The position numbers and the translations under genes were made by a program. Positions 25,757-38,215 of a stretch of 64,000 nucleotides of DNA are shown here, piece by piece; position 1 is the stretch's first letter, and every line of letters begins with the position of its first letter. The notes under the pieces are model-generated. The model made no database searches. It was not told the DNA's origin and saw only the letters and a program-made list of their open reading frames with translations. Source of the stretch: Vermamoeba vermiformis (taxonomy: Eukaryota > Tubulinea > Echinamoebida); the NCBI GenBank assembly GCA_045837725.1, contig JBEWZL010000278.1, positions 372,001 through 436,000 of the forward strand. Reading direction: 5' to 3'.

Positions 25757-28307
25757 TTAATATTCTAAAAAGGGAGGAGCATTGGGGAACGTTTGTTGCA
25801 TGCCAGGGAATGGCGGAGGAATTTGACGTGGAGGCAGTGGCGGCACACCCATCATAGGAATGGGAGGAGGCATGCCACCGATGAGGTGAGGGTTGTTACT
25901 GGGCAGCTTGAACATGCTCACACATCGGCCCATCTCCGCGTACTTGTGCAACGTATTTTCGTCGTCCACTGTACAAATCAATCGTTAGAAATGCAATCAG
26001 TAACAACGGAATGAAGCTTCACGCACCTCTGTAGACAGTTTTGTTGCACTTGTCGCAATGTCGTTCATTTTGACCGTCGCCAGGCAACGAGTCCCACTTC
26101 AACGGACACAAGAACTCAAAGTTGCAGTTCTCTAATGACATCAAATGTCACGTCAGTATCATAATGTTGTCGTGCTGTCAGGTGCAGGTACGTACCAATC
26201 AACTTCAGTTCGGGAGCACCGACCGCAATGATCATCGGCGCAGAGCTCCCCTTGTCCACGGCACTGCGTCGCTTGTACAAAGTGTACCACGATTTGAGCT
26301 TCAAACTCTTGTTCTGCAAGGGCCATCGGCGCAAGAAGAGCGGCTTCCACACTGAATTACTGATCGCTTGGTCTGCAAATTTTTTGGACACCTGTCACCA
26401 GGAAATCAAAACGTTAGTATTCATTTTTTCACTGAACGCTGATTCTACGTACCAATCGCGTTTGAAGGAGCGCCGCAGGTTCGGTTGACACGTATGACAA
26501 GCAATGCGCCAAAGTTTCAGCGGGCACAGCGCTCAATCGATCCACATTGTCAGCGCGGTAATCTTGAATGGTGCGCGGATCAAACTTGAACGGCCCTTTG
26601 AAGTTCACGGTGAATGAGATCTGTGACCCTCGTTCAAATGACACGCCTGGGAACACATCCATGCCTTTGTGGATCACAGCCGGGAAGTATTCTGTGAACG
26701 GCAAAATGTCAGTAAAGATCGATTTTAACGTCAAGTTTGCGTGTCGTACCCAACATTTGACCGTCCTTGGTGAAGAATAGTCGTCGTTGTTTGAAACTGT
26801 CGTATAGAATACCAACACCGATAGTCGAGTCCTCTATTATGCAAGTATTATAATCAAATTCTCTAGCTTATTAAGGAGGTAACGTACCGGTAAAAGCTGG
26901 CAAGTACTTTTCCCAGAATTTATCGCAGTTTTGAGCCAACTACGGAGAGATTGTAAATGTAGTTTAATAATAGTTAGTACTTACCATGCCATTGTTAAAG
27001 TATCCAAAGCTGTTCTGTTGATAGCCGAGCATTTGATTGGCACCCCAGATCTGATTGCCAATGCCCACTCCTACTCTGCTGTTCGCGTTGAAGTTGTGGA
27101 AGGTGAATTCACAGTACGCGTGCGGCACGGGCTCTGTTTCAATCTCGGACAGGTCCCAGTGCTGCGCGGTGATCATGCTGGCTTGTTGCGGGGTCTTCTT
27201 CTTCATCGTGTACTTGGCTCCCTCCACTGCAAACGCGTCACCAAAAATAGACGAGTTGAGTGAAATTTCGCTAGATCTGTTCTGATTGGCCGATTGTCGT
27301 TGGTCACGCAAGTACTCGCCAACACATGCTCCACACTCGTCGTAAATGCCACATTCGACGCAGTGGTACACCACGCCTTCGCTGTAGTTGCTGCACTTGT
27401 CACAGTTGAATGAGCCGTTATAAGCACTCGAGAACCACATCTGGCCCTGGGCTTTGTCAAATCGCATCAGCTCGTGCGCGTGGTTCGGTGAATGTATGGT
27501 CACTGCTGCTGCACTTTGGAAGCCCCTGTCACAACCGTCGCACAACCTGTAGTCTCCGCAGAACTCACAAATTACACCTAAAAGACGCGATTAATTATCT
27601 GGCATATTAGGATTAATAGAGTGTAGTTTTACCGGGGTACTGGGACTGGATGTGGCAATGAGAGCAAACGAATTTATCGTCGAAGGTGATGTAGGATGAT
27701 TTAGGCATGATCGATACTTTGGTGAAGCCAATAGGCATGTATGTAGTGAGGGGATGACGATGCTTTTGAGCCAATGCTGCACGAACACGAGTGAGGTTGA
27801 TCAGCCGAATCCATTCTTCAGTTTCCTTAATTTAAATTGGAAATTATATTAACATGATGCATTATCTTCCATTAAACTGGTCTGATCATTATAGAATCTA
27901 CCACGTAAATAATTTCATAAATGTAGCCGTTGTAAATTTACCTCATCTGTTGTCGCAGCGAACATGGGCCCCGAGGTGTAACTTGATTCGTCTACTGTAT
28001 TCACTACAAATACACAGGGGTAGGGTGCTATTTTTGACCGTGTAACTGTCGTGCCGGGGCCAACAATAATTCTATTTGGCGACTGCGAAATTGAATTATT
28101 ATTATTTAAGGTCATTATGGAGCGATCATTTCCGATTTAAGTGAGTGTATTAATATTATGTATTAACATCATTTTTAGCAAATTTACCTTTCCTTTCTTG
28201 ACTACATCCAGCGCGGCGTTGCTGATGAGTTTCAGAGTTGCGTCAACCCATTTACCCGATTCCAAAAATTTGACAGGCCCTTCTTTAATGACTTGATTTA
28301 GCGACAT
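25757..28307 (-). CDS. PH - double zinc finger - SPRY - F-box protein
   Basis: Ten exons on the minus strand: 28307-28188, 28082-27942, 27825-27633, 27577-26985, 26939-26888, 26833-26750, 26691-26453, 26391-26195, 26131-26027 and 25968-25757 (TAA). Order of parts: a PH-like fold (GKWVDATLKLISNAA ... TTDEETEEWIRLI), a ZZ/DC1-type finger with C-x2-C, CEFCGDYRLCDGC and a later H-x3-H, a second Cys cluster (FNCDKCSNYSEGVVYHC, then C-x2-C), a SPRY domain (VGVGIGNQIWG, DSTIGVGILYDSFKQRRLFF), an F-box (LSAVPAETLAHCLSYVS) and a Cys-x2-Cys patch before a Pro-rich tail. F-box proteins recruit substrates to SCF ubiquitin ligases; here membrane lipid, zinc and SPRY modules would select them (inference). 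I know no identical architecture. Confidence 0.8.
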
Positions 28308-28649
28308 TTGTGCTGCTATCGAAAGGAGTTAAAAAAGTCTTTTGACGAAATTCCAACAATAACTATCTTTTCAGTTGGGACGCTTGGGCAGTCTTCGTAG
28401 GTATTCCTACTAATATACGAGATGTTATTATCTACATACATTATACAGTCCTTATTGAGCATAGCGGCCGTTTGAGTCGTTGGAGATTGCGCTGGATCGG
28501 AACAACAGCATTGGCCTAGACTCTGTCGTTACAAGACACCCACCTTCATCTAGAGCAGTATGGGTAGTATAAAATCGAAGTAGAGCAGATTATTGGTGAT
28601 ATCCTGTAAAAGGTTTAAAAATTCAAAAGTACATCTGCATCCGGTACAT
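28308..28649. promoter_or_regulatory. Spacer upstream of the PH-SPRY-F-box gene
   Basis: 342 bases between two minus-strand genes. Presumed 5' region of the gene ending at 25757 and 3' region of SCCPDH. No further gene seen. Confidence 0.4.
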
Positions 28650-30350
28650 TTAGTCCTTGAAATAAATAGGCTCTTCACCAGGGCGCTCCAAAACAGTTGA
28701 TAAAGTGATGCGTGTCGCACAAAGTCGTTCAATGAGTGGTTCTCGCAGCGCGGCCATTGTAGTCGTAACGCCAGCTTTGATAGGAATTCTATTGTAGTCT
28801 TGGAGAATAGTCAATGCAGTACACACAGCCATCTATTAAGACCGAGAGTTAGAGCACATAATAGTATAGTCTAACGCTTCCTATTGACGTACAATAGCTG
28901 TGTCCTCGTAGACATCGCCACCCTTGAGCACGGTGCGTACAACTTCTTTGCGCTTGTTACTTCTGCCCACAGCTGTCAAGCTCCAATAGTGCTTCTTGCG
29001 CTCTTCTTCTGACGCGCCTAATGTTCCAATGGGTCAGCACAAGTCGTGGGATCTGTCGGTGTCAAGAACGGGCCCTTACCTCCTTCACTGATGAATCTGC
29101 CTGCAATCTTGCGACCAATTTTGAATTGCAACACAACGAATATTAGCGTGAGTACGACGGCCATTAGGATCAATCCAATCAACGAATTGGCCTAAAAATA
29201 GAAACGTGTCAAAACGTGTCAAGGTGATTACACATATCTGAAGCGCGTACCTTCATCCAAGAGGAGTATCTGAATTGTTTAGGATAAGAAGCAATGCTCT
29301 CTTTGGTTTTGAACACGGTGATCAGATCTCCCGCTGGAAAAGGTGCGACCCATCCTTTGATATCTCTATTGTAATGCGGCAATGCGTAGTGACTGAATTG
29401 CTTGACCAAAGCCGTATGCTTTGTCTTCTTACTATAATAGGCAATTAGAATGAATTGCTCGTTCAGTGAACGGACAAATGATTGCGTACCCGACAACTTC
29501 GACCATGCTCTTCATTGTGCCGCTAGATAACTTCTGATTGACATTCATAAAAGTATCGATTTGAATGGATTCATCACCAGGGATATGTTGCAAAGTCCTA
29601 TAAGTGACTAGAATAAAATGCGGATCGCGTAAGTAAAATTTTTTTCTTGTGCTCCGAGGAAGAAATCGTACCAACATCCGAAGGAATATAATCTAATCCG
29701 CAAGCAGGAATAATTAATACGCCTGCTGCTTTAGCTTTCTCTGAGTAGTTGTCAATAATGTTCTCCATGAATCCGGGTTCGCCTAAAAATATTATCATTT
29801 AAATTCAGACTTTAAAATATAATCGATTTTATATGTTACCTGTAATGTCGATGTAATGGGTTCCATTTGCAATGCAAGCATTAACTACTGGCTCGCCATA
29901 AAGTTCGAAAGGTCCCACGCAGTCAATAATCAGGCTTGAGTGGGCAGCGAGTTCGTTTAATGTGGACTATAGAATGGGTTATTATTATAGATGCTAATTT
30001 TCCATACTGACCTGCTTGAAAATATCAGCAGTCATAATTGACACTGCAGCGCAATCCAGATTTAGCTTGCAAAGTTTTTCCTGCACAAATAATTAATTTA
30101 TAATTATCTAGTTTGGTTCATTATAATTACCTTTAATTCTTTTAATTTTGTCTCGCTTCGTCCAGCAATTGCCCAGTTGCATTTATTTAAAGGAACATTT
30201 TTAGCTAAATACTCGCATATCTTGCGACAATAAAAATTAGATCGATTATAAATTACGATATATTGCATAAAATACCAATTCGCCGGTGTAGCCAGTCGCA
30301 CCGTACACGGTCAGATCAACCTTGCCACTTCTTTTTCGCGTTGATGACAT
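28650..30350 (-). CDS. SCCPDH: Saccharopine dehydrogenase-like oxidoreductase (SCCPDH)
   Basis: Multi-exon minus-strand gene from ATG 30350 to TAA 28650. The N-terminal Rossmann motif reads VDLTVYGATGYTGEL, followed by WAIAGRSETKLKELK, SSLIIDCVGPFELYGEPVV and YIDITGEPGFMENII, all standard for SCCPDH. After about 275 residues a membrane segment appears (LIGLILMAVVLTLIFVVLQF), also typical, then the C-terminal domain (GGDVYEDTAIMAVCTALTIL) ending PGEEPIYFKD. The family is membrane- or lipid-droplet-associated and of unsettled substrate; it is related in fold to, but does not act as, lysine-pathway saccharopine dehydrogenase. One intron holds a doubled ACGTGTCA word near 29204-29220. Exon joins in the middle are approximate. 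Confidence 0.9.
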
Positions 30351-30542
30351 TCTTAATACTACAAGAGTTTAATTCAGTGTTGTCTCGCTCCTACAAATCG
30401 AATATTTGAATATTCGGAGCACGGTGTATTTTTGGCTTTGGCCACGTGGCTTTTCTCCGTTGTTCCGTGTGGGATGCGGATTACAGTAATAATTAATAAG
30501 GGCATAGTAATTCGATTAAAACTAAAATTTTATCGTAGTTAT

Positions 30543-33500
30543 TTACAATACTGTTACAGACTTGGACAAGGGCAATCGTTCGCTCTTTTGACTGCTCTCT
30601 TGCAAGGCATAGCCGAATCGAATAACAGACAATACACCTTCATTGGAGTTCAGTTCGGGCATCACTAATCGGGCCTTGTCGAGTAGTTCAACGACGTTAT
30701 TAAGAGCTTCGTTGATTTGATCACGAAGAGCACTCAGATGTGGCTCGTTGATGCGTTTGGCAAGCAGATCCATCGCACCACAATTGCCCCAGATGCTCGT
30801 TGAGATGTCGTGCTTTGACAGTTTGAGCAAGATAGCTGAGACAGTTTGACCGACACGCATGAGGGTTTGCCACGAAGGAGCGCCACCTTGGTAACACACC
30901 ACAGCAAGGCCAGCCGAGTTGAGCATCTTGCGCGAAGTGCCACGAGCAATAGCAATGTTAGACTTCATCAACTTGATCGTCTCTTCGCTCGGGCCAGATT
31001 GCGTGAACGACGCGAGACTGGTCATTTGCATCAACGACAGTTCGAGAGATTGCAAGGGAATGGCTCGTTGAGCATCAGCTGGTCTCTGAGCAATGGAGGA
31101 CAACAACATGGCTGAGAGGCGCTTGCTCGAATAGATGGCTTGATCGACGAGTTCAGCCCACTTTGCAATGCGTTGAATCTTGGCTCGGTCGTTGATCCAC
31201 AGGACTTTGACGTTGTGCTGGTGGTTGATGAACTGGTCGTTGCTCAGCTCTTTCAAGATCTTGAAGGGCACGGGCTTGCGAGTCGAGTAATCGTGTCTGT
31301 TCGAACTTCTGTTTGAAATGAGCTGCTCCACATCGCTAACAACCTCCTTGCTCACGACAGGAGTCATGGAGATAGCCTCCTTGACGGGCTGTTTGACAAC
31401 TTCGGGACGAGCAGTGGGCGTGCTTGGATTGGCAGCACGAACTTCACGAGGACTGTCGCGGGGGCTGTCGGAAGGCGTGTTCGATTGGGGTGGCGAAGGA
31501 GTGCCAGGACGACCTCCCAATTGAATCTGTTTGGGCAGGTGAGACACGGACTTGCGAGCAGGGACTTTAGGTGGCGCCGCACGTTTGGCCAATGGAGGTG
31601 ACTGGGCAAGAGGCGGAGTGTTGGGCAGACTGTTTGGCGGGGACTTTTGAGGAGAACTTGTTGGCACAGCTGCGTTGATCTTTGGATTCGCACGAGTAAT
31701 CACGTTGTTGTTCTTTACGTTGCCTAGAATTCAGGTTAGTTGGCTGACCTGAGATAGGCCTTAAACCTTGGTTTGACTTACCGACTGAAGTGGTTCTGTT
31801 GAGCTTAGGAGGCTTAGGCGGTGGCAGCGGCTTTGCAAATTCTCCACTGACAGATGTATTAGTTGGGACTGGAGGAGTAGTGTGAAGGGGCATCTTTGGA
31901 ATGTTTGGAGAGGTTCTAGCGAGTGGGAGAGCGTTGGTGCTTTCTCGTCTTGGAGGGACCTTAGGAGGCATTGGTCTCGCTTGTTGTTGCACAGCTTGCT
32001 GCGGCAGTTGTTGAGCCTGTTTGGGCGATGGCGCAGGAGGTGGCGGGGAGCGACGGTTTGATACTGCAGCGGGGCTGGTTGCATCTTGAGGACCAACAAG
32101 AATGGTCGAAGCACGTGCTCTTTGTCTCGAGGTTGAAGATCTGATTTCAACGTAGATAAGTGCATCTAATGCTCGTGACTTGTTTGGCACTCGTTGAATG
32201 TCAGTGCTGGCTTGGCTTAGCAGAGCAGGATTGCCGCGAACAGGCGTCACTTCGACAACGAGTCCGTAGACTTCGAGAAGTGATTGCAAGATGTACAATG
32301 AGCAGCCAACATCAAGGGCCATGAGCTGAGCACTTACTGGGTTTGCAATACGTGAGCGATCTTGGCACACGAGGATGCGAAGCAAGTTCTCGTCGAGTAC
32401 GTAGTGCCACGGCTGATTGTTGAACGACGAAGGTGCGTGCAAGCTGTAAAACACAGCTCGTTTCATCTTCGAGACGACCGATTGGCTTTCAATGTCGAGG
32501 TTGGAGTCGTTGGGCACCTTTTGAGTCATCAGAGCTCGGGCCAACGATTCGTTGTTGAACATCATTGTTTCACGGCCTGATTGCAAGTGAAGTGATGAAG
32601 TACCTTCGCGATCTTCAATCATTGAGCTCAACTTCTGAGCGATGAACTGACACGCGTCATCTCGCTTGATCATCGTCAAGTGATTGCCAGGTGTTGGAAT
32701 GACAATCGTCTCGTTATGAAGTTCTTTCCAACCGAGGTCCGCGAGTCTCATCGGGTTGTAGTTGTCAATGAAGGGCCACTCTTCGAGCGCTGAGAACACC
32801 AAGAGATCGCCAGCGAATCCTCTGTTGGCGTAGTTGATGAGCAGGGTCGAGGACGAAGTGTAGTGTTGGAAGGCTCGCTTGATGAACGGGAGGGCTGCCT
32901 TAGAATCGACTTTGTTCTCTTCAAGTGTTTTCGTCATGAGCGCGAGCTGATCTTGTGCGGGAACTGCTCTGAAGTCAGCGGCCGTCAGCTCTTTTTTCAC
33001 GTTGAAACTTGACAGCACTTCAGTTGCCAACAGTGCGTAGATGCTCGCAGTATCAAGGGAGCCGAATCCACGTGCATTCACGGCTGTCGGGGCAGTCGAG
33101 TCAAGAAGAGCAAGTGTGCCCACGTTCTTTTTCTTCTCAAGCAACTGTAAGGCCATTTCGACAGCGAGAACACCTCCGAAGCAATAACCGCAGATGTTGT
33201 AACTTCCCGTTGGCTGAACAGTCAAGATCTTCTCAACATAACGTGCAGCCAATTGCTCCATCTCAAACGGATCGTCCCAATCAAGTTCTTCAACGTCCAA
33301 CGGATTCGTGTCTTGGAACGCAAATACATTGAAGTTGGAAGGGAAGTGTGGCACTAGGCTGTTGAAGACGGAGGTGTTTCTGAAGGCTCCGTGGACCAAG
33401 AACACGTTCAATGAGGGCGAGTCCGTGGCATCTTTGAGCTTGACAATCTCATAATTGTCGAGCGTGGTGATAGAGAACTTTTTCATCTCTTCCATGGCCT

Positions 33501-36500
33501 GTGCTGAGGTGTCACTGCCACGAATCAAGTTGGCTAGTGCTGCAACCGTCGGATCCTTGAAGAAGAGTTGCAAGTCGAGCTTGTAACCAAAGCTCTGTTT
33601 GACCATGCTCACAATGTTGAACGCGTGAATGCTCGTGCCACCAATCTCAAAGAAGTTGCTGTTCGTGCCAACTTGAGTCTCGGGCAAGTGCAACAAACTC
33701 GCCATGTAAGCGCACAAGGATCTCTCAATGTCGTCCTTTGGCGGGGTAACAATGGCACTGCTCGTTGAGGCACTAATACCGAATACTGTTGCTGAGGTCT
33801 CCAAGTCACTGGGCAATTGAGCTTCGTCGACCTTGCCGTTGATAGTCAGCGGGAAGGTGCTCATCCAGAACATGCGCGAAGGGACCATGTACGAAGGGAG
33901 CTTGGCCTTGAGGTCTAGCAAGATCTCTTCGAGCAATGGTTTCTTGTCTTTGACCGAAGCATCAGTAGTCATGTAAGCGGCCAAGTAATCGCTGCCTCCG
34001 TTCTTCTTGACGGTAACAAACGCCTTGATGACTTGTTTGTTGAACAAGATGACAGACTCAATCTCGGCACACTCGATTCTGTAACCACGCAGTTTGATCT
34101 GCTTGTCTTTTCTTCCAAGGTACTGTATGAGTCCGTTGGGCAAGTACTTGGCGAGATCTCCACTAGCGTAAAGGACTTCTTCGTTGTTGAACGGATTCAC
34201 CATAAACTTGGCATTGGTTTGCTCTGGATTGTTCAAGTAGCCGAGAGCAAGGCATTGTCCACCAATGAAGACTTCGCCGGACACACCGACTGGTACTAAG
34301 TTCATGTCTTCGTCCAAAATCAACATCGTAGCGTTGTTAATTGGTCGGCCGATGGGAATAATCTCCGCGGCAGATGATGCAACACCCTTAGCCCATTGTT
34401 TAAGGTCTTTGATTGTCGAATCGCGTGAAGATCCGCAGTCAAAGTATGAGCACAGAATGCAAGCTTCAGTAGGTCCGTAGAAGTTGACAATTTGCACGTG
34501 AGGAAGGATCTTGTGAACTCGTTCAACGGAGCTCAAGTGCAATGCTTCACCACCCTGTCCGACAGTGCGCAGTGATTGACACTTTGAAATAGCACCTGGA
34601 TCTTGAGTCAAGTACTCTAGCACGAGCGAGAGTTGAGAGGGCACCATGTTAGTTCGTGACACGTTGTACTTGGCGAACTGATTGACGAGGTACTCTGGGT
34701 CTTTGTTTCCTTTCTCTTTGGCCAACAACAGTCTGTTGCCAGAGCACAAGCACGCGAAGACGTCTTGCAAACTAGCGTCGAAGCTGAACTCGAACATTTG
34801 CATGAAGGTCATGCCATAAGGGTACTTGAACGCTGAGAGCTCCCAATCGACGAAGTTCGCGAGAGCGCGATGAGGGACCAGGACACCTTTAGGCTTGCCA
34901 GTGGATCCCGAGGTAAAGATCGTGTAGGCAGGGTCATTGGGCTCAATGTGAGGGAGCGAGTGACGTGCTGGAGTTGATGCGAGTGCCTTGATGTCAAGTT
35001 CGATCACTTCAATTTGGAACTGACCAGCGAGTGACGTTGTCTTCGAGTGAATCAACACAGCTTGGGCACAAGAGTCGCTGATGATGGTCTTGATTCTCTC
35101 AGGTGGGTTTGACAGATTGAGCGGCAAGTAGACACAGCCTGAAGCCATGATACCGAGCATCGTGACAACAAAGTCGACTGATCTTTCCATGAACACACCA
35201 ATCACCGAGCCTTTTGGCTTATCTTTCAAGCGCTCGGCAATATTCGTGACAGCAACTGAGAGTTGCTCGTACGTGATTTCATCGCCTTCGCAGACAATAG
35301 CGGTTTCTTTTGCTCGTGACTTGGCTTGATTGAGGATGGTGTGAACTGGAGCAACGAATGAGACTTGGGTCGAGGGACCGCTTGCCAAGGTGTCAAGCTT
35401 TTTGTTGTTCGAGAGTTTGAGCTCATTCACAGACTTCGTGGTGTCAACCGTAGTCAGCGATTGCAAGCAGCAAAACACGTCTTCTTCGATTTGCTTGACA
35501 GTCGCCTCATCATACAGATCAGTGCTGTACTTGATGTTGCTGAAGATCTTTCCGTTCAACTCAACGAACCACGCTGAAATGTCAGCGAGACCGGCTTGCA
35601 TGTATTCGGGGTACAGTCTGTCAGTGATCTGGAGAGCGCCGTTTTTGACCTTAGGGAACTTGGGCACGTGATAGTAGTTGATCTCGACTTGAAACAATGG
35701 ATTCGAGGCTTGGGTGTTGCGCGATTGAGTCAACATTGGATCGTTGGTGATATCTTGCACGAGCGCTGAAGCAGGGTATTCTTCGTGCTTCTTTGCGGCT
35801 TCAACTCGTCGCTTGATCTCACGGACAAATTGACCGATAGAAATGCTTGTGTCAACGTGAACAGGGACTGGCAGAGCGTTGGATGCAAAGTGGACCGTGT
35901 CGAACCACTCTTCTTTGCGGCAATGGAAAGCAGTGCCAATGTTTATGCGCTTTTGATGGCTGTATCGGCTCACAACAGTAGCCCAAGCAGCTGTCAGCAA
36001 GTGGAAGCGAGTGCTCTCCAGTTGACGAGAGACTTCACCGAGTTTGTTCCAGAGGCCTGAGTCAATGACACGAATCAGCTCTTTGCCTTGGAATGACGAT
36101 TGTGCAGGTTGCGGGAATGACTTCATCATGTCCACGCCGAATGAGAATTCTTCTGAACGAATCAACTCGTTCCAATGCTCTTTGAGGTCGTTGTCCGTGA
36201 CAGCCAATTGATTTTGTCGCTGATTGAAGTGCGAGATGGTGTGAATATCCACCTCGCGGGCCTTGAGTCCTCGTTGAATGAAGTACTCGAGCTCGGTAGT
36301 GTTGTAAAGTTGCACGGTGCGCACGGTAAGAGTGAAACCACTGTAGCCGTCACAAACCAAGTGATGAATGACGCCTTGAATGATTGTGAAGGGCGTGTTG
36401 GCAATGGGAATAACGTGATATCTGGTCATGTGGCCGCTGAACACATCCAGCGGTATCTTCGTGTTCTTCGTTATTACTTGTTGGACCTCCGATTCGGCAA

Positions 36501-38215
36501 CGGGCTCGTGGCTGACTACAAGCTTTTCCGAATTGATTTTGATTTCATCATAGTCCAACGTCGTAGCAGTAACTTCACCACCATCGATGCAGTACTTTAC
36601 GCTTATAATTGGGTAGCTCACGCCTGTAACTGTTAAAGCTCGGACCGCGTGTGCTCTGTCAACTGCCCCGCGGACTTTGATAATGTCCGTCAAGTTGTAC
36701 ACTGCAGACTTGGGATTGCGGTATTGATGCAATACGATCATTTTTTGATTGATGCTCACGGGTATTTGTTCCTTTTCTAAACATTATCACGTTAGTAATC
36801 TTTTCTGAAACAGATCCAGCGCTGTACTCACTAATTTTCAATTCTGCTGGAGTGCAGTCTATCGAGCTGATAACCAATTCGACTTGGCCTGATGAAGCTT
36901 GGCCGCACAAATTAACGAGCTTGCCAGTCTTTTGTTGCGGAGAATGTCGGCGAAGAAGATACTTGATGGAGACGTCCAGGAAGGTGGTGTCAACGACAAA
37001 GCCCATCATGAATTCCAAGATGTTGGTGACGAGGTTATCGCCCAAATTAGGTAAAAGGCCCCAATCGTTGCTCAGCAGAGACTTGTCTTCGAAGCCGCCG
37101 TCAAAGCATGACACGAAAGGAACTTTCAGATCTGGCTTCATGAACGGCATCGGAATTCCATACTTAGTTCCAGTGAAGCCGTTAATGTTGCCTATAATCT
37201 TAGGCAAGCCTTCGTTAACAACATTTTTGAATTTGGGGCTGGTCCAGTGCAAGTCCACGGTGCTGAAGATGAATAAAGAAGACGGGATCTGTTTGACGGT
37301 GCAGTTTCGGTTGTAGGTTCCAAGCTGTTGCTTGAGCTTGTCCAATTCACTCTCCACGCCTCGAACGACAACGTTGTTGTTATATAAATTCGCAACGGTG
37401 TTGAACCTCGTTTCAGAGACGCGGATGGCGGTAGTAACTTGAGGTTTGCTTAGTCCTTCGACTAGAAACAGTGAAAATCCTGCAGGCCATAGCTTTACAC
37501 CTTATAATAAATAACTTGTTAGAACTAGCAATAAATAAAACGAATTTAGAGCGGTTTTAAAACTGACTCACAAAATGAACCTAAACGAACCAAAATGCTC
37601 TCGCGAGGAGAAATTCCGAAAGATACGATTTAATATTTTATAACTTACTCCCTGCGAATGTAGCTATTTCTAATAGAGTGAGAGCTGAAATTGTCGCGTA
37701 AGTTTCGAAAATTTCGGATGTGTCTCCTACGCCGATCGTGTAAGCGGCTAAAATTCCAGCGAGGGTAACGCCACTGACGCCCGCTAATTGTGATTGTAGT
37801 TCTTTTAATGACTTGCAACCGAGTTTGGATTGCAATGCGGCATATTGACCGAGAAAAGTCATCAGCTCAACGAAATGGTACGAAAATAAATATGACGGGA
37901 CTTGATGGGTGTCTAGAATATATATATTAATAATATAAATAGTCATGCACATCATAATATGAAAGTGGATATAGGACGACAGATGGATTTTAACGTACTT
38001 GCTATCACCGCTTTAGTGTCCCGTAGAACTGTTGCTAGCAATTCTTGTTTGTTGCTTTGAGCAATGTATTCATGTTCGAGTACTGCGAGGATCTGCGTGG
38101 CAAGTTGATTTGTTTCTCGCGACCAACTAGATATGGCGTGCTTCTGTAGTGTGGCGTCATCTGCGGTTAACTTCTCGATGGATTGGAGATCGGATCGAGC
38201 AGCCAAACAGAACAT
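30543..38215 (-). CDS. SAT-C-A-PCP-TE-nitroreductase hybrid megasynthase (NRPS-like)
   Basis: Five exons on the minus strand: 38215-37999, 37912-37649, 37500-36832, 36776-31782 and 31723-30543 (TAA), 2,441 residues if the start is Met 38215; upstream coding sequence is possible. Residues 1 to about 385 resemble the SAT domain of fungal polyketide synthases and the FAS acetyltransferase (AGVSGVTLAGILAA at the nucleophile, NLYNNNVVVRGVES, and a DLHWTSP His). About 390-830: condensation domain with intact HHLVCDG. About 860-1370: adenylation with FTSGSTGKPKG, NFYGPTEA, YASGDLAKYLPNG, GRKDKQIKLRGYRIE and NGKVDEAQLP. Then the carrier site FFEIGGTSIHA, the TE with GYCFGG, LLDSTAP and PGNHLTM, and a nitroreductase-like region (SSFNNQPWHYVL; later NRSSNRHDYSTRKPVP). 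About 250-300 Pro-rich residues separate the two nitroreductase halves. Predicted: loads an acyl starter, adds one amino acid, releases it with possible redox tailoring (inference). Confidence 0.8.
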
